NCBI GenBank assembly: GCA_016786925.1
Contig: JAEUTU010000068.1
Coordinates: 1-53,344 of the forward strand
DNA: 53,344 nucleotides
Direction: 5' to 3'
Source of the DNA: Bacteroidia bacterium
GTDB taxonomy: Bacteria; Bacteroidota; Bacteroidia; 2-12-FULL-35-15
Notes under the pieces: generated by a model
Seen by the model: only the letters and a program-made list of their open reading frames with translations
What the model was told of the DNA's origin: nothing
Database searches by the model: none
Part shown: positions 34,219-42,148 of the stretch, piece after piece
Numbering within the stretch: the stretch's first letter is position 1
Layout of the letters: each line of letters begins with the position of its first letter
Program-made: the position numbers and the translations under genes

Positions 34219-35439
34219 TTATTTGAGATTAAAATGTTCGCTGGCCATTTGCTCAATCGCAGTTCCAATTGCTAATGAGGAGGTTGCTGCAGGTGACGGA
34301 GCGTTTAAAACATGAATAGCATTGCCGTTTAGTTCGATCTTGAAGTCATCGATCATTTCACCTTCAGGGGCAAGTGCCATGGCTCTAACACCGGCTCTTC
34401 CTGGTTTAAGGTCATCCATTTCAAGAGTGGGGATCAGCTTTCTCAATCTTTTCAAGAAGAATGTTTTGGAAAATGCTCCTCTGTATTCATCCCAGCCGAA
34501 TTTCATATTCTTTGCAAAAAATTTCCATGTTCCTCCAAATGCAAAAGCTTCGGCAGTATCTTTCAAAGAAAAATCAGTTTTGCCGTACCCTTCACGTTTA
34601 AAAACAAAAACAGCATTAGGCCCGCATTCCGTTCCTCCATGTATCATTCGTGTAAAATGTACACCTAAAAAAGGATATTTTGGATTTGGAACGGGATAGA
34701 TCAAATTCTTTACTTTTTCTAGTCCTTTATCACTCAAGTCGTAATAATCTCCTCTGAATCCAACAATGGCAGCATCTGTTTTAGCGCCTTCTTTCTTGGC
34801 TATTCTATCACTTTGTAAACCAGCACATGTAATAATATATGTTCCTTTGAAAGATCCTTTAGGAGTAATGACATTTGTATACCCCTGCTGTTTTTCAAAA
34901 GCCGTTACTTCATGCCCTGTAAGCACTTTACTCTGAGGGAATTTAGAATGAATAAGTTCTACATATTTTTTGGAAACATCAGCATAATCAATAATTCCTG
35001 TGCATGGAACCCAAATACCTTCAATCCCTACACAATATGGTTCAATTTCTTTTATGCGTTTGGCATCTATTTTTTCAATTCCCTCAACTCCATTCGCCAA
35101 TCCATTATTGAATACTTTATTCATGTGCGCCAATTCAGATTCCTCTGTGGCTACAACAATCTTCCCACAGATATCGTGCTTGATCTTATGCTCTTTTGCA
35201 AATTCAACCAATTCTCTTCGTCCATCCACACAATTTTTTGCTTTATACGATCCAGGTTTGTAATACAAGCCGGAATGGATCACTCCGGAGTTGTGCCCGG
35301 TTTGATGAGCAGCCACTTCATTTTCTTTTTCAAGAACTAGAATTTTTTTAGAAGGGTATTTTAAGTTGATCTTGTAGGCAGAGGCAAGTCCAACGATCCC
35401 ACCACCAACAATGATAATGTCAAATTGATTGTTTTCCAC
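34219..35439 (-). CDS. lhgO: L-2-hydroxyglutarate oxidase (FAD-dependent)
   Basis: A 406-residue flavoprotein that oxidises L-2-hydroxyglutarate back to 2-oxoglutarate. The FAD-binding FDIIIVGGGIVGLASAY is at the very N-terminus, followed by HQTGHNSGVIHSGLYYKPGS and ending with SPAATSSLAIG. The frame continues to a TTG at 35490, but the GTG at 35437-35439 is chosen because it gives the family N-terminus directly and leaves a consensus promoter upstream. No ATG start is available. It is divergent from alkC. The enzyme repairs a side product of TCA enzymes; isocitrate dehydrogenase is 3.6 kb away. Confidence 0.85.
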   Translation of the reverse strand: MENNQFDIIIVGGGIVGLASAYKINLKYPSKKILVLEKENEVAAHQTGHNSGVIHSGLYYKPGSYKAKNCVDGRRELVEFAKEHKIKHDICGKIVVATEESELAHMNKVFNNGLANGVEGIEKIDAKRIKEIEPYCVGIEGIWVPCTGIIDYADVSKKYVELIHSKFPQSKVLTGHEVTAFEKQQGYTNVITPKGSFKGTYIITCAGLQSDRIAKKEGAKTDAAIVGFRGDYYDLSDKGLEKVKNLIYPVPNPKYPFLGVHFTRMIHGGTECGPNAVFVFKREGYGKTDFSLKDTAEAFAFGGTWKFFAKNMKFGWDEYRGAFSKTFFLKRLRKLIPTLEMDDLKPGRAGVRAMALAPEGEMIDDFKIELNGNAIHVLNAPSPAATSSLAIGTAIEQMASEHFNLK

Positions 35440-35457
35440 AGGTATTAAATTTTTTGT

Positions 35458-35490
35458 CAAAAATAATGAAATATCCTGTTTAGCATTCAA
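35458..35490 (-). promoter_or_regulatory. Promoter of lhgO
   Basis: On the minus strand TTG (35488-35490), 22 bases, TATTTTTG (35458-35465). It would give a leader of about 12 bases to the GTG at 35439 and lies inside the longer TTG-started frame, which argues against that start. Confidence 0.45.
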
Positions 35491-35536
35491 TAGTGAGGAG
35501 AATCTACTATTTTAGCCTCTACAAAATAGGAATGGA

Positions 35537-36622
35537 ATGGCTGAACCTTTAAAAGAAATGTTTAATGCACAGTTTTACCAAGACCTGAGCAAACGAGTAA
35601 AAGATGCTTATCCCACTTTTAATGAAAAGAGTTTCATAAAAGATGCAACCGCGGGACTAGAGCATTTGTCGTTGAACGAACGATTAAGAAATACATCACT
35701 TGTATTAAATAAATATTTGCCTTCTGATTATGTAAAATCTCTGAATGTGATGTATGAGGTGATTGAGAATAGCCCCAAAGGCTATGTTGCACTTGTGTTT
35801 CCTGATTATGTTGGATTATTCGGACATGAACATTTTGAAAGATCAATGGAGGCTTTAAAGTTCTTTACTTCATTTGGGTCTTCAGAATTTGCTATCCGTG
35901 AGTTTTTGAAACGGGATTTTGATAAAACGATCAAAGTCATGGAACGATGGACAAATGATACCGGTCATCATGTTCGAAGACTTGCCAGTGAAGGTAGCCG
36001 TCCCCGTTTACCCTGGTCGTTTAAACTCGATAAAGTGATCCAGAACCCATCAGTAACAAAGCGTATACTTGATGCATTAAAATCGGATACGGAGCTGTAT
36101 GTGAAAAAATCTGTTGCCAATCATTTAAATGATATATCGAAAGATAATCCTGAATATATGTTGTCGATGGTGGGATCATGGGATCATTCTAATGCTGATA
36201 CGAAATGGATCGTTAAACATGCAAGCCGGACACTTATTAAAAAAGGAGATAAAAAGGCCTTACAGTTATTTGCTTTTGAAAAAAATGTTAGCATCCTGGT
36301 GGAAGCATTTAAGCTGAACAAGAAAAAAATAAAGCTTGGCGAAAGCTTACAATTTGATTTTAATATTGTATCGACTAAAAAAACATCACAAAAGTTGGTG
36401 GTCGATTATGTTGTTCATTATTCTAAAAAGGGGACAGAACGGTCAGAAAAGGTTTTTAAATTGAAAGAACTCGAACTAAAGCCGGCTTCAAAAGTTCATG
36501 TGGTTAAAAAGCAATTGTTTAAAGATTTTAGTACACGTAAGCACTATAAAGGAAAACATTCGATTGAACTAATGATCAACGGAAAACCCTACGGGAAAAT
36601 CGATTTTGAATTATTAACATAA
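35537..36622 (+). CDS. 3-methyladenine DNA glycosylase AlkC family
   Basis: A 361-residue DNA alkylation repair enzyme. Residues up to about 235 form helical HEAT-like repeats (LERMEALKFFTSF, VRRLASEGSRPRLPW and TKWIVKHASRTLIKKGDK regions), the AlkC/AlkD scaffold; the conserved SRPRLPW and KHASRTLIKKG elements are typical of AlkC. The C-terminal 110 residues are beta-rich and fit the Ig-like domain of the longer AlkC type. It excises 3-methyladenine lesions from DNA. It shares a tight intergenic region with lhgO on the other strand and ends in a bidirectional terminator. Confidence 0.85.
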   Translation: MAEPLKEMFNAQFYQDLSKRVKDAYPTFNEKSFIKDATAGLEHLSLNERLRNTSLVLNKYLPSDYVKSLNVMYEVIENSPKGYVALVFPDYVGLFGHEHFERSMEALKFFTSFGSSEFAIREFLKRDFDKTIKVMERWTNDTGHHVRRLASEGSRPRLPWSFKLDKVIQNPSVTKRILDALKSDTELYVKKSVANHLNDISKDNPEYMLSMVGSWDHSNADTKWIVKHASRTLIKKGDKKALQLFAFEKNVSILVEAFKLNKKKIKLGESLQFDFNIVSTKKTSQKLVVDYVVHYSKKGTERSEKVFKLKELELKPASKVHVVKKQLFKDFSTRKHYKGKHSIELMINGKPYGKIDFELLT

Positions 36623-36660
36623 CAAAAATCCCCTTTAGCACGCTAAAGGGGATTTTTGTT
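36621..36660. terminator. Bidirectional terminator between alkC and the YwqK-like gene
   Basis: A 19-bp perfect palindromic arm pair (36621-36639 and 36642-36660, core ATCCCCTTTAGC / GCTAAAGGGGAT) with A-run and T-run flanks. It begins within the alkC stop codon and ends at the stop of the convergent gene. Confidence 0.92.
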
Positions 36661-37224
36661 TTATTTCTTTACGATTTTGGTATTAGTGAGTGTTCCATTC
36701 GTGTAGGTTTGCTCGGTGGTCAGATTCCCTTTATCATCGTACCATTTCCAAGTACCATTCTTTTGCCCCTGATCATTATAGGAACCTTCATAATTTTTGT
36801 TTCCGTTTTCATAGTATCCGGTCCACAAACCTACTGTTACCATTCCGTCTTTGATCGTTCCTTCGCTATGCTTTGAACCGTTTTTGAAAAAATAAACAGC
36901 TTTACCACTTGTAAAGTTGATCTCAAATTCCGTTTGTCCATTTTCGAATAACATTTTCCAGTTACCGATCATTTTTCCATTGGAATAATATTCTTCAGAA
37001 CGAGGATTTCCGTTTTCATACCAGGTTAACCATTTCCCTTCTTTGGACTGACTAGCCGATTTGCGAGATGCTGTTTCTTTAGAATCGGTGCTAGAAGATT
37101 CTTCTCCAAACATCATTCCTTCAGCCATTTTGTTGCCATTCGGATATTTTTGTGTTACCATTTTTTGAGCATCAGCAACAAAAAATGCGAAAACAGCAGC
37201 AAATGATAATATGATTTTCTTCAT
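36661..37224 (-). CDS. Secreted MORN/YwqK-like repeat protein
   Basis: A 187-residue secreted protein with a signal peptide ending ADA-Q (about residue 19). The body consists of MORN-like units of about 20-23 residues, each with a Y/F-x-N-G core (WYENGNPRSEEYY, LFENGQTEFEINF, YYENGNKNYEGSY, WYDDKGNLTTEQTY). Such proteins are often labelled YwqK antitoxins, but no toxin gene is nearby and the protein is exported, so that label should not be relied on. The likely role is a structural or envelope-associated one, unproven. Confidence 0.7.
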   Translation of the reverse strand: MKKIILSFAAVFAFFVADAQKMVTQKYPNGNKMAEGMMFGEESSSTDSKETASRKSASQSKEGKWLTWYENGNPRSEEYYSNGKMIGNWKMLFENGQTEFEINFTSGKAVYFFKNGSKHSEGTIKDGMVTVGLWTGYYENGNKNYEGSYNDQGQKNGTWKWYDDKGNLTTEQTYTNGTLTNTKIVKK

Positions 37225-37440
37225 GAGATGAGATATTTAATACTTCAAATTTACGTAAAAAAACTTTATGTTGCCACTTGTAACAATTTTCTTGACTTAT
37301 ATAAGTAAAACCGAATAACTTGCGGAACAATAACAAGATGTTATTTATATCTCAAAAGTTGCACCAAATTATATTAATTATGGCTGTAACTATTTGAGCT
37401 ATGTGTTCGTCACTTTTAAACATAACTAAATTCTAAAAAA

Positions 37441-38307
37441 ATGCAATTAAAGATCACCGACCTTTCTAAGACCTATTCCAATGGTTTAAAAGCACTTAAT
37501 AATATAAATTTAGAGATCAATAGCGGAATGTTTGGTTTGTTAGGACCCAATGGAGCGGGAAAATCATCGCTCATGAGAACGATCTCTACACTTCAGGAGG
37601 CTGATAGCGGATCCATTATGTTAGATGATCTGAATATGCTTACTCAAAAGGATGAGGTTAGGAAAATATTAGGTTATCTGCCACAGGATTTTGGTTTTTA
37701 CCCAAAAGTATCTGCCTGGGATATGATCAATCATTTTGCTATTTTAAAAGGTATAGCAGATGCCAAAGAAAGAAAAGAAATTTGTGAGGCTTTATTAAAT
37801 CAAACAAATTTATGGGAAGCGCGAAAACGCAATATTGGGGATTATTCGGGTGGTATGCGTCAGCGTTTCGGCATTGCTCAGGCATTGTTAGGAAATCCTA
37901 AATTGGTTATTGTGGATGAGCCTACTGCGGGTCTGGACCCGATGGAGCGAAACCGTTTTCATAATTTGTTGAGTGAGATTGGTGAGAATATAATTGTTAT
38001 CCTTTCTACACATATAGTTGAGGATGTAAGAAATCTGTGCTCGAATATGGCGATCATGAATCAAGGACAAGTTCTTTTGTATGGAAAACCAGCACAAACA
38101 ATTGATGATATGAAAGGAATGATCTGGTCGAAATTGATCGATAAAGAACAACTGGAAGAGCATCGCAAAAACTTTAGAGTGATATCAACTAAGGTGGTAG
38201 AAGGAAAGATACAGATCCATGTCTATCATACTTCACAGCCCGACAGCTCTTTTGCTGCTGTTACAGCTGATCTGGAAGATGTTTATTTTGCAACCATTAC
38301 AAAGTAA
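37441..38307 (+). CDS. ABC transporter ATP-binding protein
   Basis: A 288-residue ATPase: Walker A GPNGAGKSS (35-43), signature DYSGGMRQR (134-142), Walker B LVIVDEPTAGLDP (155-167) and switch histidine in ILSTHIVEDV. The C-terminal 70 residues form an accessory domain typical of ABC-2 type ATPases. It lies 37 bases upstream of a large permease-peptidase fusion, which it should power. The gene opens the pair; a clear promoter was not found in the 216-base upstream gap, only a small inverted repeat AATAAC/GTTATT at 37329-37345. Confidence 0.9.
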   Translation: MQLKITDLSKTYSNGLKALNNINLEINSGMFGLLGPNGAGKSSLMRTISTLQEADSGSIMLDDLNMLTQKDEVRKILGYLPQDFGFYPKVSAWDMINHFAILKGIADAKERKEICEALLNQTNLWEARKRNIGDYSGGMRQRFGIAQALLGNPKLVIVDEPTAGLDPMERNRFHNLLSEIGENIIVILSTHIVEDVRNLCSNMAIMNQGQVLLYGKPAQTIDDMKGMIWSKLIDKEQLEEHRKNFRVISTKVVEGKIQIHVYHTSQPDSSFAAVTADLEDVYFATITK

Positions 38308-38344
38308 TTATCTCTTTAATCATTTATCTTAACAATTTCGAATC

Positions 38345-41300
38345 ATGTTTAAACAGATATTTCTCTTTGAATTAAAGCTATGGTTTAAAAAACCGGCCAC
38401 CTATATATTTTTCTTGGTATTTTTCTTATTCTCAATGTTGCTAACATCGGCAATTGCAGGGATTTTAGGTGGAGCAACCAGCGATTCCAATACCACTATC
38501 AACTCAGCCAATGCTATTGCAGGTATTCTTAATGGTTTGAATACAGACCTCATCGGTGCGATCATTCTTATTACGATTATGGCTCCAGCTGTGTATAAGG
38601 ATTTTCAATACAATATGCATCCGCTGATCTTTACCAAGCCGATCACAAAGTTTGGTTATATGTTCGGGCGTTTTTCAGCTGCTTTTTTAGTAGCCTTATT
38701 TGTACTAACAGGAACTGTTTTTGGTCATATGATCACTTGTGCTCTTCCGGGAATAGAAGCCGAGCGTTTGGGTGCTTTCAGCATCATGAATTATTTAGAG
38801 CCATTTTTATATTTTGTTGTGCCTAATACATTATTAGTTGGAGCTATCTTTTTCTCTTTTGTTATTTTTTCGAGAAATATGATTGCCGGCTATGTAGGTT
38901 GTGTTGCACTTATATTAATCAAAGGTATCACAACATCTTTACTGGGCGATCTTGATAATAAAACGGTGGCTGCATTGTTTGAACCATTTGGTGAATTGGC
39001 ATTTAATGATGTTACAGAATATTGGTCACCGGCAGAACAGAACTCCTTGTCTATTCCTTTGTCAGGTGTGCTTTTATTTAACCGTTTGTTATGGTTAGGA
39101 ATAGGTGTTGGGATCACTTTTTATACGTATTACCGTTTTAAATTCAGTCAGTTTAATGAGCCGGTATCTTTCTTTAAAAGAAAGAATAAAAAAGAGATGC
39201 TCTCCATTGCATCCGTTCCTGTTCATTCATTAGCCGATATGCCAAAGGTAAAACAAGTGTTTTCTGCATCTTACAGTTGGACTCAAGTATGGTTTTTAGC
39301 CAAGTTTGAATTCAATAAAATTGTTAAAAGTATTTTCTTTCTGATCGTTGTGGCGCTGAGTATTTTGACTCTTGCCGCAGTTACTACTCAGTTAGGCTTG
39401 ATCTATGGAACATCGACTTATCCCGTTACGTATCAAATATTGCAGATCGGTGGAGCTACATTTCAGTTCTTTATGATCATTTTGATTGTTTTTTATTCCG
39501 GTATTATGGTATGGAGGGAGAGAGATGCAAAAGTAGATGAGCTTGTGGGAACAGCTCCTTTGGCTCCATGGGTATTATTCCTTTCTAAGTTTATTGCACT
39601 CGTTTTAATTCAGGTTGTTCTTTTGTTTGTGATCATGATAACAGGTATGGTTATACAGATGTATAATGACTATTATAATGTTGAATTGATGCAATATTTA
39701 AAAGAGTTATTTGGATTCAAATTGATCGGGTTGGTGCTGATCTGTTCACTTTCAATGGCTATTCAGGTGATCATCAACAATAAGTATGTAGGATATTTTG
39801 TAGCCGTACTTATCTTGATCTTATTGCCTGTTGCGTTTAACTTATTAGAGTGGAATAATCAATTAGCACAGTTTAACAGCAGCGGTCCGCGTTTACCATA
39901 TAGCGACATGAATGGCTATGGACATACGATTTTTTCATTTATGATCTTTAAAACCTATTGGGTTGGTTTTTGCGGAATTCTACTAGTCATTTCTAATTTG
40001 CTGTGGGTAAGAGGAAAAGAAAAAGGGTTTAAAGCGAGATTGAAAATAGCGAAGACGTTATTTAATGCGAAAGCTAAAATGGGTCTTGCAGCGTTTATTT
40101 TGATCTTTTTGTCTGCCGGATCTTTTATCTATTACAATACAAACGTTTTAAATAAAAATGTATCATCAAAAAAGCAGGAAGAATCTCAGGCTGAGTTTGA
40201 GAAAAAGTACAAACATCTTTCTAAGACACAACAACCACGAATTGTTGCCGCTAACTGGAATGTGGATATATTCCCTTATGAACGTGGCGCGAAATTAAAA
40301 GGCTATTATATCTTAAAGAACAAGTCGAATAGGAATGTAGATTCTGTGATCTTAAATATGTTGCAGGACGTAGATATAAAGGAATTTAAATTTGAACGAG
40401 GAGCAACACGTGTTATTGATGACAAGGAAAATGGTTTTTATGTCTATAAACTTTCCAGCGCTTTAAAGCCGGGTGATTCAATAAAACTGGATATTGGTTT
40501 GGAGTATTTCCCAAAAGGATTTAAGAATTCCGATCCGGGAACAGCCATCGTTTATAATGGAACGTTCTTTAATAGCATGATATTGCCTAGTTTAGGTTAT
40601 AACGATCAGGTAGAGTTAAGTGAAGAAGCTGCGCGTAAAAAATACGGCTTGGGTAAGAAGGAGCGAATGGCGAATGTGAAAGATAGTCTTGCCCGTATGA
40701 ATACCTATATCAGTTCAGATGCAGATTGGATCAATTTTGAATGTGTGGTGAGTACATCTGCTGATCAAATAGCGATAGCTCCGGGATATTTACAAAAAGA
40801 ATGGGAGCAGGACGGACGTAAATATTTTCATTATAAAATGGATTGTAAGATCCTTAATTTTTATTCATTCCTATCAGCCGATTATCAGGTGAAAAAGGAT
40901 AAATGGAAATCATCTTTGCCGGATGGGAAAGAGGTTGCAATTGAGATCTACTATCAAAAAGGACATGAATATAATATCGATCGTATGATAAAAGGAATTA
41001 AACGTTCTTTGGATTATTATACCAAAAACTTTAGTCCATACCAACATCGTCAGGTAAGAATATTAGAATTTCCTCGTTATGCAACGTTTGCTCAATCGTT
41101 TCCGAATACGATACCATTTTCTGAAGGCATTGGCTTTATTGCTAAAGTAGATGATACAGATCCTGAATCGATCGATTATCCTTTTTATGTAACGGCACAT
41201 GAGGTGGCACATCAATGGTGGGCGCATCAGGTGATCGGTGGAAATGTTCAGGGCTCAACATTGATGGCTGAGACTATGAGTCAGTATTCTGCCTTGATGG

Positions 41301-42043
41301 TGATGGAAAAAGAATTCGGTAAACAAGCCATGAAAAAGTTTTTGAAGTATGAAATGAATCAATATTTACAGGGTAGAGCTAGAGAAGGGAAAAAGGAACG
41401 TCCTTTGATGTTGGTAGAGAATCAGCAATACATCCATTATAACAAAGGTAGTATTGTGATGTACGCATTAAAAGATTATATAGGTGAGGACTCATTGAAT
41501 GCAGCTCTTGCTAAATATGTGAAAGCTGTAGCATACCAAGAACCTCCTTATACCAACTCTATTGAGTTTATTAATTACTTAAAAGCAGTAACGCCCGATA
41601 GTCTGAAATATATCATCACGGATATGTTTGAAACGATCACATTGTATGAGAATAAAGTTTCAAAATGTTCTTATTCAAAAACAAAAGAAGGGAAGTATCT
41701 CGTTAAAATTTCGATAGATACGAAGAAAATGAAAGCAGATAGCATTGGTAAATTGAAAGATGTGATGCCAAATGACTGGATAGATATTGGTGTTTTTGGA
41801 ACAAAAGAAATTAATGGGAAAAAGACGGAGACAGAATTGTACTTAGCAAAACGTAAGATCGATAAAAATAAAATGGATATAGAGTTGATCGTGGATGAAG
41901 AACCAGTAAAATGTGGTATAGATCCATATAACAAATTGATCGATCGTACACCTGATAATAATACCAAAGCATTTAAAGGTGGAGGGAAAGAAAGCACCGG
42001 TTCCGGAAATGGTGAAAATGTAACAATAACCATAGGTGGTTGA
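38345..42043 (+). CDS. ABC-2 type permease fused to an M1-family peptidase domain
   Basis: A 1232-residue fusion. Residues 1 to about 600 are a double ABC-2 permease with roughly twelve membrane helices; the mature periplasmic part (about 610-1232) contains a gluzincin domain with HEVAHQWW (H952, E953, H956), a third glutamate at E976 in MAETMSQY, and YNKGSIVMY (Y1032). The spacing from the zinc motif to E976 is 19 residues instead of the usual 18, and no GAMEN-type exopeptidase motif is seen; FAQSFPNTIPFSEG occupies its place. Its partner is the adjacent ATPase. The fusion exists in other Bacteroidota; its substrate is unknown. Confidence 0.85.
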   Translation: MFKQIFLFELKLWFKKPATYIFFLVFFLFSMLLTSAIAGILGGATSDSNTTINSANAIAGILNGLNTDLIGAIILITIMAPAVYKDFQYNMHPLIFTKPITKFGYMFGRFSAAFLVALFVLTGTVFGHMITCALPGIEAERLGAFSIMNYLEPFLYFVVPNTLLVGAIFFSFVIFSRNMIAGYVGCVALILIKGITTSLLGDLDNKTVAALFEPFGELAFNDVTEYWSPAEQNSLSIPLSGVLLFNRLLWLGIGVGITFYTYYRFKFSQFNEPVSFFKRKNKKEMLSIASVPVHSLADMPKVKQVFSASYSWTQVWFLAKFEFNKIVKSIFFLIVVALSILTLAAVTTQLGLIYGTSTYPVTYQILQIGGATFQFFMIILIVFYSGIMVWRERDAKVDELVGTAPLAPWVLFLSKFIALVLIQVVLLFVIMITGMVIQMYNDYYNVELMQYLKELFGFKLIGLVLICSLSMAIQVIINNKYVGYFVAVLILILLPVAFNLLEWNNQLAQFNSSGPRLPYSDMNGYGHTIFSFMIFKTYWVGFCGILLVISNLLWVRGKEKGFKARLKIAKTLFNAKAKMGLAAFILIFLSAGSFIYYNTNVLNKNVSSKKQEESQAEFEKKYKHLSKTQQPRIVAANWNVDIFPYERGAKLKGYYILKNKSNRNVDSVILNMLQDVDIKEFKFERGATRVIDDKENGFYVYKLSSALKPGDSIKLDIGLEYFPKGFKNSDPGTAIVYNGTFFNSMILPSLGYNDQVELSEEAARKKYGLGKKERMANVKDSLARMNTYISSDADWINFECVVSTSADQIAIAPGYLQKEWEQDGRKYFHYKMDCKILNFYSFLSADYQVKKDKWKSSLPDGKEVAIEIYYQKGHEYNIDRMIKGIKRSLDYYTKNFSPYQHRQVRILEFPRYATFAQSFPNTIPFSEGIGFIAKVDDTDPESIDYPFYVTAHEVAHQWWAHQVIGGNVQGSTLMAETMSQYSALMVMEKEFGKQAMKKFLKYEMNQYLQGRAREGKKERPLMLVENQQYIHYNKGSIVMYALKDYIGEDSLNAALAKYVKAVAYQEPPYTNSIEFINYLKAVTPDSLKYIITDMFETITLYENKVSKCSYSKTKEGKYLVKISIDTKKMKADSIGKLKDVMPNDWIDIGVFGTKEINGKKTETELYLAKRKIDKNKMDIELIVDEEPVKCGIDPYNKLIDRTPDNNTKAFKGGGKESTGSGNGENVTITIGG

Positions 42044-42044
42044 C

Positions 42045-42072
42045 AAAAAAGCGGCATAAAAGCCGCTTTTTT
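42045..42072 (+). terminator. Hairpin terminator after the permease-peptidase gene
   Basis: An 11-bp perfect stem AAAAAAGCGGC / GCCGCTTTTTT with a 6-base loop immediately after the TGA stop, ending in a T-run. Confidence 0.9.
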
Positions 42073-42148
42073 GTTTTACGATAATATAAAGTAAAAATTG
42101 TTAAATGTCAATATGTTAGTTTGTATTAATCTTTCTAAATTGCATTGA

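Noticed and set aside
34912..35340. A 142-codon plus-strand frame inside lhgO
   Set aside because: It is antisense to conserved FAD-oxidase sequence and has no recognisable domain.
35634..35846. A short minus-strand frame opposite the start of alkC
   Set aside because: It is antisense to conserved AlkC sequence and has no start or promoter support.
36661..37224. Toxin-antitoxin antitoxin (YwqK label)
   Set aside because: The protein is exported, consists of MORN-like repeats and has no neighbouring toxin gene.
37225..37440. Search for a promoter or small RNA in the 216-base gap before the ABC ATPase gene
   Set aside because: Only a 6-bp inverted repeat (37329-37345) and a TAAATTTG element for the opposite gene without a -33 partner were found; nothing stronger can be supported.
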